From the NCBI GenBank assembly GCA_905480305.1, contig CAJQPV010000058.1, positions 1 through 5,754 on the forward strand: 5,754 bases of DNA, given 5' to 3'. Position numbers and translations under genes: made by a program. The notes under the pieces were generated by a model, which saw nothing but the letters and a program-made list of their open reading frames with translations, was not told the origin of the DNA and ran no database searches. This document shows positions 1 to 4,368 of this stretch, piece after piece. Within the stretch, counting starts at the first letter, position 1; the number at the start of each line of letters is the position of its first letter. The DNA comes from an uncultured Gammaproteobacteria bacterium (GTDB lineage: Bacteria; Pseudomonadota; Gammaproteobacteria; UBA9214).

Positions 1-14
1 AGCCAGGTATTTTT

Positions 15-53
15 AAAACCCCGGCAGCTATCCCCCTCGCCGGGGTTTTTTTT
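15..53 (+). terminator. Rho-independent terminator downstream of engB, strongest in the + direction
   Basis: A perfect 11-bp stem pairs 15-25 (AAAACCCCGGC) with 39-49 (GCCGGGGTTTT) across a 13-nt loop. Eight T residues (46-53) run from the end of the stem, the classic intrinsic terminator shape for transcripts moving left to right. That suggests a + strand gene ends just left of the window; its identity cannot be seen. In the minus direction the stem is followed by TTTTAAAAA rather than a pure T tract. It could still act on engB, whose stop codon is about 20 bp away, but probably less well. The structure is clear; the assignment to a particular gene is inferred. Confidence 0.85.
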
Positions 54-71
54 GTGCTGACCGTGAGCTGA

Positions 72-680
72 TTACTCCGGTGGCGCCAGTCCCAGCCAGT
101 GATTCAGTACCTGCTGCAGTTGTTCATTGCCGGCGCGCGTGTGCGCCGAAAATAACTGGCTGGATGCCTCGGGGTGCAGTCTTTCCAGTGCCTTGCGGGT
201 TTGCAACAGGGCTGCCTGAGCAGGTCCGCGCTTGAGCTTGTCAGCCTTGGTGAGCAGCACATGGGTCTGCAATGCGGCGCTGTAACACCAGCTCAGGACC
301 TGTTGATCGTATTCCTTCAGCGGGTGACGGACATCCATAAGCAGCACGACGCCGCAGAGTGACTCGCGGGTTTCCAGGTAGCGGGCAATATTGCGCTGCC
401 ATTCTCCCTTCATGGATTTGGATACCTTGGCATAGCCGTAACCGGGCAGATCCACCAGGCGGACAGCCTCGCGTACCGCAAAGAAATTGATCTCCCTGGT
501 GCGCCCTGGCGCTTTGCTGATGCGCGCCAGTGACTTTTGCTCCGTCAGCACATTCAGTGCGCTGGACTTGCCGGCATTGGAGCGCCCGGCAAAGGCAACT
601 TCGATACCTTCATCCGCTGGTACGCGGCGGCTGTCCGGTGTACCCATAATGAAAGTGGTTTGCTGGTAAAGGTTTTTCAT
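72..680 (-). CDS. engB: Ribosome biogenesis GTP-binding protein EngB (YihA/YsxC)
   Basis: This is a 202-residue small GTPase of the TRAFAC class, the usual EngB length, which family knowledge links to assembly of the large ribosomal subunit and to cell division. All G motifs are visible: G1 P-loop GRSNAGKS at 32-39, G2 Thr61 in PGRT, G3 DLPG at 77-80, G4 TKAD at 144-147 and G5 SAH at 178-180. MDVRHP at 115-120 is also typical. The N-terminus (NLYQQTTFIMGTPD) resembles E. coli YihA, so the first ATG is preferred over Met12. No Shine-Dalgarno sequence lies in the 20 nt before this ATG, which is unusual for an essential-type gene. It is transcribed divergently from cytochrome c4 and is complete. 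Function is certain at family level. Confidence 0.97.
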   Translation of the reverse strand: MKNLYQQTTFIMGTPDSRRVPADEGIEVAFAGRSNAGKSSALNVLTEQKSLARISKAPGRTREINFFAVREAVRLVDLPGYGYAKVSKSMKGEWQRNIARYLETRESLCGVVLLMDVRHPLKEYDQQVLSWCYSAALQTHVLLTKADKLKRGPAQAALLQTRKALERLHPEASSQLFSAHTRAGNEQLQQVLNHWLGLAPPE

Positions 681-691
681 GGCTAGTGCGC

Positions 692-720
692 ATTAGACGC
701 GACTTCGCTGGCGTTGGAAA
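692..720 (-). promoter_or_regulatory. Candidate promoter for engB
   Basis: Read on the minus strand, TTTCCA (715-720, four of six matches to the -35 consensus) and TCTAAT (692-697, five of six to the -10) are separated by 17 bp. Initiation about 7 nt beyond the -10 would fall near position 685, only about five bases before the engB ATG at 680. That would give a nearly leaderless mRNA and would fit the missing Shine-Dalgarno sequence. The match is by eye only, and other promoters further upstream are possible. Confidence 0.35.
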
Positions 721-767
721 GTCGCTTGTCGTCACCGTCTCCGACCAGAACGGTCTGGCAGCCTGAG

Positions 768-796
768 TTGACCCACTGCGCTGTGGCAGGTATAAA
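768..796 (+). promoter_or_regulatory. Sigma70-type promoter for cytochrome c4
   Basis: TTGACC (768-773) and TATAAA (791-796) are each five of six matches to consensus and lie exactly 17 bp apart, pointing rightwards to the cytochrome c4 gene. Transcription would start near 803 and leave a leader of roughly 90 nt. A small dyad, CCAGA-ACGG-TCTGG (745-758), lies just upstream of the -35 box, where an activator could bind; no known regulator consensus was recognised there. This is the best promoter match in the window. Confidence 0.6.
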
Positions 797-800
797 AAGA

Positions 801-893
801 GCCCTTTTTTCGCTCGAAGGGCAGATCAAGCGTACACCCCGCATGCAGCGCACCCGTCCACGGCGGACCGGTGGATACAGGAGCAGTCCAGAA
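801..893 (+). promoter_or_regulatory. Leader of cytochrome c4 with two small hairpins and the ribosome binding site
   Basis: Near the predicted 5' end, GCCCTT (801-806) can pair with AAGGGC (817-822), a position where a stem could protect the mRNA. A second weak hairpin, TCCAC (857-861) with GTGGA (871-875), ends just before AGGAG (879-883). That AGGAG is the ribosome binding site; it lies 10 nt before the ATG at 894, a slightly long spacing, and it decides that start over the in-frame ATG at 843. No riboswitch class was recognised. The AGGAG site is well supported; the roles of the hairpins are conjecture. Confidence 0.45.
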
Positions 894-1505
894 ATGAAGA
901 ATTACTTAGTAATAACAATGAGTTTACTGATTTCCATGGCGTTCGCCCCGGCCCAGGCCGGCGGCGATCCTGAGGCTGGCAAGGTCAAGTCTGCAAGTTG
1001 TGCCGCCTGCCACGGGGCTGACGGCAATAGCGTTAACCCGGAATGGCCGAAGCTCGGTGGCCAGCATGCCGGCTATATCATCCAGCAACTGCGCTACTTT
1101 TCTGACGGTGAGCGCGACAACGCCACCATGAAAGGTATTGCAGCGAACCTCAGTGACGAAGATCGCATGGATCTGGCGGCCTATTATGCGAGCCAGAAGG
1201 TTAGCTATGGCGCGGCTGACCCGGCGGAGGTTGAACTTGGTGAAATGATCTATCGCGGTGGTAATTCAGAAAGTGGCGTAGCCCCCTGCATGAGTTGTCA
1301 TGGTCCGAACGGTGCCGGCAATCCTGCTGCCAATTACCCGGCCCTGCGTGGCCAGCACGCCAAGTATGTCGAGAACCAGTTACATGGCTTTGCCGAAGGT
1401 AACCGGGTTAACGAGAACTCCATCGCGATGATGCAGATCATCGCCAACCGTATGACCAACAAGGAAATTCGTGCGGTTGCCAGTTATATCCAGGGTCTGC
1501 ACTAG
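894..1505 (+). CDS. cc4: Di-haem cytochrome c4 precursor
   Basis: This 203-residue protein consists of a signal peptide (about 1-22, hydrophobic core LVITMSLLISMAF, likely cleavage after AQA) and two homologous class I cytochrome c domains. Haem attachment sites are CAACH at 36-40 and CMSCH at 132-136. Likely axial Met ligands are Met79 (NATMKG) and Met179 or Met180 (SIAMMQ). The repeated LGGQHAGYIIQQL / LRGQHAKYVENQL segments after each haem site are typical of cytochrome c4. In this family the protein carries electrons in the periplasm, often loosely attached to the inner membrane, from the bc1 complex towards terminal oxidases. The frame stays open upstream to 714, but the AGGAG site and the signal peptide fix the start at 894. 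It has its own promoter and a downstream hairpin. The gene needed for its haem attachment in this cluster (System II) is broken. Confidence 0.96.
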   Translation: MKNYLVITMSLLISMAFAPAQAGGDPEAGKVKSASCAACHGADGNSVNPEWPKLGGQHAGYIIQQLRYFSDGERDNATMKGIAANLSDEDRMDLAAYYASQKVSYGAADPAEVELGEMIYRGGNSESGVAPCMSCHGPNGAGNPAANYPALRGQHAKYVENQLHGFAEGNRVNENSIAMMQIIANRMTNKEIRAVASYIQGLH

Positions 1506-1524
1506 GGGTCCCTTGCTGTCACGA

Positions 1525-1560
1525 CTGCCCGCAAGCGTGCGGGCAGGGCGTTAGCATTTT
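1525..1560 (+). terminator. Probable terminator of cytochrome c4
   Basis: A perfect 9-bp GC-rich stem, CTGCCCGCA (1525-1533) with TGCGGGCAG (1538-1546), closes a 4-nt AGCG loop 20 bp after the cytochrome c4 stop codon. The following tail is GGCGTTAGCATTTT, so the T run is delayed and short. It probably terminates or stabilises the c4 transcript. It also marks the left edge of the resB remnant, whose first recognisable codons begin at the end of this element. Confidence 0.5.
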
Positions 1561-2306
1561 CCAAACCAGAACCGGATTTCCAGGTTCGGCCCGTTCTGGT
1601 TTGAGGTGTTCAATTCGCTGGGTCTGTATGACGTTTACAGCGCTGCCTGGTTGCTGCTGATACTCACCTTCATGGTGCTGCGCTGGTGGCCGTTGCTTGC
1701 TAGCAATGGCGTCCCCGAAGACGTTAACGTTGCCGTGTTCGAGGATATCGATTTCAACACCAGTATGGGTCCACTGACACTGGAGCTGAGCAATTTTCGC
1801 CTGGTCAACATCAACCCGGTGATGCAGCAGGATGCGGAACAGAAGTTTCGCAACTTCGGCACCAATTCCAGTTTCAAATTACCCAAGCAGCTGGTGACCC
1901 TGTTTACTGCAAAGGGTTTTGATGGCATTGCTGCACAGGTAGATGCCACGGTTCCGGAGGCCGGGCGATCCGCCGTACTGGATACCTGCCTGAAGGTGTT
2001 GCAGACCATGTTGGCCAGCCTGTACACGGAACTGTTGGCCGAGAACGGTGTCGATTTGTCACAAGGAATTTCCGCGCAGGACGGTGTTTTTTACGATGAC
2101 GCCATCAATGCCATTGGTGCCGTTGCTAACTACGGATCGCCTTTTTATATCCAGCTGAAGAGCTTCGAGCAGATTCAGTCTGGCGGCCTGCAGATTGCGT
2201 GGGCACCCGGTAAGGCGCTGGTTTATATATGTTTTACGCTGCTGATTGCAGGTGGTCCTGCATGTTCTGTGTTTCAGCAAGCCGTTTGTGGTGCTGCATA
2301 AATGAG
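1555..2306 (+). pseudogene. resB: Decayed resB, System II cytochrome c biogenesis protein (fragment)
   Basis: ResB, with ResC, forms the membrane synthase that exports haem and attaches it to apocytochromes c. Conserved ResB pieces are visible in order in one frame: RFGPFWFEVF then SLGLYDVYSA and LLILTF (second membrane region, about 1579-1680); ELSNFRLVNINPV with KFRNFG (ectodomain, about 1783-1860); a helical stretch ending VPEAGR...CLKVLQ; and SPFYIQL...GGLQIAWAPGK...LLIAG before the last membrane helix (to about 2253). The frame then shifts by one base, and the family-like end MFCVSASRLWCCINE is read in another frame (2262-2306). Missing are the start codon and first membrane helix, most of the region after LLILTF, and a block near 1885. 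About 250 codons remain, against well over 600 in the full-length family members I recall. An open frame of 248 codons survives, but there is no start with a ribosome binding site. Identification rests on recalled family motifs. Confidence 0.85.
1562..1603. repeat. Perfect 11-bp inverted repeat at the start of the resB remnant
   Basis: CAAACCAGAAC (1562-1572) is the exact reverse complement of GTTCTGGTTTG (1593-1603), with 20 bases between. The right arm encodes part of the conserved ResB FGPFWFE motif, so that arm is inherited coding sequence. The left arm reads PNQN in the same frame. A competing smaller hairpin, GAACCGGA with TCC-A-GGTTC (1569-1587), lies inside. No T tract follows on either strand, so it is not a normal terminator. 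Confidence 0.6.
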
Positions 2307-2670
2307 CTTGCCGGTCAGTAACCTTTATAAAGTGTTTGTGCTGTTTGCCATTATTACTGCACTGATTTACCTGTTTTATGAAGGCCGCTAGCGTAGCCGT
2401 GAGCCGGGTGGTTTCGTGTTGCTGGTGATTTCCAGTGCCGTGGTGTTTCTGCTCTGGTACTCTTTTACCGGTAATGCCGCCGAGATCCAGCCGCTGCTGC
2501 CAGTGTTACAGAGCTAATGGATGAAAATCCATGTACCGGAAAATTTTATCGGCTATGGGGCGTTTGCAATTGCTGCCATGGTGGGCAGTCATCGGACTGT
2601 TCGTCACGCTGTTCGCTTTTGCCGGCGTCAACATGTTTCTTCCGGGCTGCATTCCTGCGGCGAGTTGTAA
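2302..2670 (+). pseudogene. resC: Decayed resC/ccsA-type haem handling protein gene (fragment)
   Basis: Reading from 2302, LPVSNLYKVFVLF...YLFYEGR is a ResC (CcsA/CcsB) membrane segment. It is broken by TAG at 2389-2391, where the family usually has Tyr in GRYR. The frame continues through GGFVLLVISSAVVFLLWYSF and EIQPLLPVLQS to TAA at 2515-2517, where a Trp is expected, and then WMKIHVPENFIGYGAF. After about 2580 the match moves to the next frame, WAVIGLFVTLFAFAGVNMF (2582-2638), then returns for SGLHSCGEL and TAA (2641-2670), the usual family C-terminus. The N-terminal helices are missing, and so is the stretch between AIAAMV and WAVIGL that carries the WWD haem-handling motif. About 120 codons remain, against roughly 270-400 in the family. 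With two stops, two frameshifts and loss of the catalytic segment it cannot be functional. Its start abuts the resB remnant, as in an ancestral resBC operon. Confidence 0.88.
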
Positions 2671-2704
2671 TTGATACGCTACATGCAAGCAATGAGACTA
2701 AAAT
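2671..2704 (+). promoter_or_regulatory. Possible promoter for dsbA
   Basis: The 58 bp between the old resC stop and the dsbA ATG is AT-rich compared with its surroundings. TTGATA (2671-2676) resembles a -35 box. TAAAAT (2699-2704) resembles a -10 box, but the 22-bp spacing between them is too long. Using AGACTA (2695-2700) gives an 18-bp spacing with a poor -10. A promoter is expected here because the upstream genes are dead and cytochrome c4 has its own terminator, but the exact elements are uncertain. Confidence 0.3.
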
Positions 2705-2715
2705 AGTTATTTTTC

Positions 2716-2720
2716 AGGAG
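2716..2720 (+). promoter_or_regulatory. Ribosome binding site of dsbA
   Basis: AGGAG lies 8 nt before the ATG at 2729, an ideal spacing, and only 2 nt before the in-frame GTG at 2723, which is too close. It therefore fixes the start at 2729 and gives a protein two residues shorter than the longest open frame. Confidence 0.8.
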
Positions 2721-2728
2721 TTGTGAAT

Positions 2729-3394
2729 ATGAAGATGGTAACAAGATGGCTGATGGTGCTGATGCTTCCCTTGCTCATGGCAGGTGCTGCCTGTGCGCAG
2801 GAATATACCGACGGCAAGGAATATCTGAGTTTGAAGGCCCCGCAACCGACATCAAGCGGCGATAAAATAGAGGTGTTGGAAGTATTTTATTACGGCTGCC
2901 CGCACTGTTACCGTCTTGAGCCAGAGCTGGAAGGCTGGCTTAACAGCCTGCCCGACGATGTGGCGTTTATTCGCATGCCAGCGGTGTTTGATCCGAGTTG
3001 GGAGCCGCTAGCCAAAGCTTATTACACGGCAGAATTGCTGGGTGTGACAGACAAGCTTCACACGGCTTTATTCAATGCAATTCACAAGGACAAGAGAAAG
3101 ATACGCGATGTCGCTTCCTTGCAGAAGATATTCCTGGAGCAGGGTGTATCCGCGTCAGAATTTACCGAAGCGTTCAATTCTTTTGATGTCAATGCTGTGA
3201 AGCTTCCTCGCGCGAAACAGATGGCGGGAAAGCCACCAAATAAATACGGCATCACGGGTGTGCCTACTATTATCGTCAATGGCAAGTACAGTACCAGCGC
3301 CACCCAGGCCGGCAGCAACCAGAATATTATCAGGGTGATGGATTACCTGATTGCAGCCGAGCGAGCTGCACTCGCGGCAACAAGTGCGCAGTAA
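2729..3394 (+). CDS. dsbA: Periplasmic thiol:disulfide oxidoreductase DsbA
   Basis: This 221-residue protein has a signal peptide (about 1-23, MKMVTRW then a Leu/Met-rich core, likely cleavage after ACA before QEYTDGKEY). The mature part is a DsbA-type thioredoxin fold: active site CPHC at 57-60 within EVFYYGCPHC, an inserted helical domain over roughly 80-165, and the cis-proline loop TGVPT with Pro179. The Pro-His pair between the cysteines is the hallmark of strongly oxidising DsbA enzymes. It introduces disulfides into exported proteins and is re-oxidised by DsbB, which is not in this window. The EYTDGKEY and YGCPHC regions resemble Pseudomonas DsbA as I recall it. Cys22 lies near the signal cleavage site, but the preceding residues (GAA) do not make a good lipobox, so a soluble protein is preferred. 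It follows the dead resBC genes directly, suggesting a former cytochrome maturation operon. Confidence 0.95.
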   Translation: MKMVTRWLMVLMLPLLMAGAACAQEYTDGKEYLSLKAPQPTSSGDKIEVLEVFYYGCPHCYRLEPELEGWLNSLPDDVAFIRMPAVFDPSWEPLAKAYYTAELLGVTDKLHTALFNAIHKDKRKIRDVASLQKIFLEQGVSASEFTEAFNSFDVNAVKLPRAKQMAGKPPNKYGITGVPTIIVNGKYSTSATQAGSNQNIIRVMDYLIAAERAALAATSAQ

Positions 3395-3519
3395 CCGCTG
3401 CAGTGAATGCCGCGATTACCGGCTATACTGCTAGTGGCTGATGGCAGAAAACGTCAACAGATGTACCAGGCGTTGCCGGCTGATGCCGGTGGCTGTCCGC
3501 GAAACCAACAGGAACAGGT
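3395..3519 (+). promoter_or_regulatory. Intergenic region before the phosphatase-fold gene, with a -10-like box
   Basis: These 125 bp separate dsbA from the next gene. TATACT (3424-3429) is a good -10 candidate, but the sequence 17 bp upstream (CAGTGA) is a poor -35, so any promoter here would be weak or activator-dependent. GGCTGATG occurs twice (near 3436 and 3478), and GCCGG is repeated around 3476-3490. AGGA at 3510-3513, six bases before the ATG at 3520, is the ribosome binding site. No terminator for dsbA was seen, so read-through is possible. Confidence 0.35.
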
Positions 3520-4353
3520 ATGCCAGAGCTGGCAGAAGCAACAAAAACTGCATCTAGAATGAGAGCGCCTGAAAAGGCTGCCGCCAATAGCGGCCAGCAT
3601 CTCAAGTTGCTGAGCTATAACGTGCAGGCGGGTATCAGTACCGGCCGTTACCGGCATTACGTTACCCGCAGCTGGAAGCATGTTTTACCGCATGCGCAGC
3701 GTTTCAGTAACCTCGATCGCGTGGCACGGCTGGTAAAGGATTACGATATTATCGGCCTGCAGGAGCTGGATGCCGGCAGTCTGCGCAGCAACAACATCAA
3801 CCTGACGCAGTACCTCAGTGAAAAGGCAGACATGCCGTTCTGGTCAGACCAGACCAACCGGCGTATCGGGCGTTTCGCCAGCCACAGCACCGGCCTGCTG
3901 AGCCGTTTTCATCCGCACGAAATTGTCGAGCATCGCCTGCCGGGCAGGATACCCGGACGCGGCGCGCTGTTTATCCGCTATGGCAGCAAGCATGATTCAC
4001 TGGTGGTGCTGATTCTGCACATGGCGCTGGGCAGGCGCGCACGTTTGCGCCAGTTCGATTACATCAGCGATATTGTCAATGAGTACCGGCACGTTATCGT
4101 GATGGGCGACCTCAACTGTCACTCGCAAAGCGCCGAGATGGATTACCTGATCGACCGCACCATGATGAGCGAACCGATGCACGGCATGTGCACCTTCCCG
4201 AGCTGGAGGCCGCAACGCAATATTGACCATATCCTGGTAACGCCGACCCTGCAGGTCGATCACGTCAAGGCGCTCAACTTTTCATTGTCCGACCATTTGC
4301 CGGTTGAGATGCACATCACCCTGCCGGAGTCGGTTCACCTCGGCAACGGCTAG
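3520..4353 (+). CDS. Endonuclease/exonuclease/phosphatase-fold family protein
   Basis: This 277-residue protein carries the motif series of the metal-dependent DNase I-like/APE1-like phosphodiesterase fold: Asn34 in LSYNVQ, Glu82 in GLQELD, His167 in LILHMA, Asp197 and Asn199 in MGDLNCH, IDHIL at 235-239 and the catalytic SDHLP at 257-261. All expected catalytic positions are present, so the enzyme should be active on a phosphodiester or phosphomonoester; the substrate cannot be deduced. No signal peptide or membrane segment is visible, so it is probably cytoplasmic. The ISTGRYRHYVTRSWKH segment (39-54) and PSWRPQRNIDH are close to the Pseudomonas protein that I recall sitting next to dsbA there, supporting conserved neighbourhood. 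The ATG at 3520 has AGGA at good spacing; a later in-frame ATG (residue 14) has none. It ends 15 bp from the stop codon of the converging sulfatase-family gene. Confidence 0.92.
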   Translation: MPELAEATKTASRMRAPEKAAANSGQHLKLLSYNVQAGISTGRYRHYVTRSWKHVLPHAQRFSNLDRVARLVKDYDIIGLQELDAGSLRSNNINLTQYLSEKADMPFWSDQTNRRIGRFASHSTGLLSRFHPHEIVEHRLPGRIPGRGALFIRYGSKHDSLVVLILHMALGRRARLRQFDYISDIVNEYRHVIVMGDLNCHSQSAEMDYLIDRTMMSEPMHGMCTFPSWRPQRNIDHILVTPTLQVDHVKALNFSLSDHLPVEMHITLPESVHLGNG

Positions 4354-4368
4354 CGCTGTCAGCAACAG

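Noticed and set aside
714..893. In-frame upstream extension of cytochrome c4 by 60 codons
   Set aside because: It begins at a TTG without a ribosome binding site, contains the promoter boxes and leader, and would bury the signal peptide; AGGAG before 894 marks the true start.
1635..2280. Minus-strand open frames opposite the resB remnant
   Set aside because: They have no recognisable motifs and lie opposite a clear ResB-derived reading frame; they are shadows.
1606..2301. A complete 231-residue novel protein starting at GTG 1606
   Set aside because: ResB-like residues (FGPFWFE) continue in frame upstream of 1606, there is no ribosome binding site, and the family C-terminus is in another frame; it is a gene fragment.
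2517..2726. Small + strand open frame over the end of resC
   Set aside because: It is out of frame with the ResC-like blocks, shows no family features and overlaps the dsbA control region.
2723..2728. GTG start for dsbA
   Set aside because: Only 2 nt separate it from AGGAG, whereas the ATG at 2729 is at an ideal distance.
3082..3318. Minus-strand open frame inside dsbA
   Set aside because: Lies antisense to conserved DsbA sequence including the cis-proline loop; no independent support.
3997..4263. Minus-strand open frame inside the phosphatase-fold gene
   Set aside because: Antisense to the catalytic motifs; composition reflects the coding strand.
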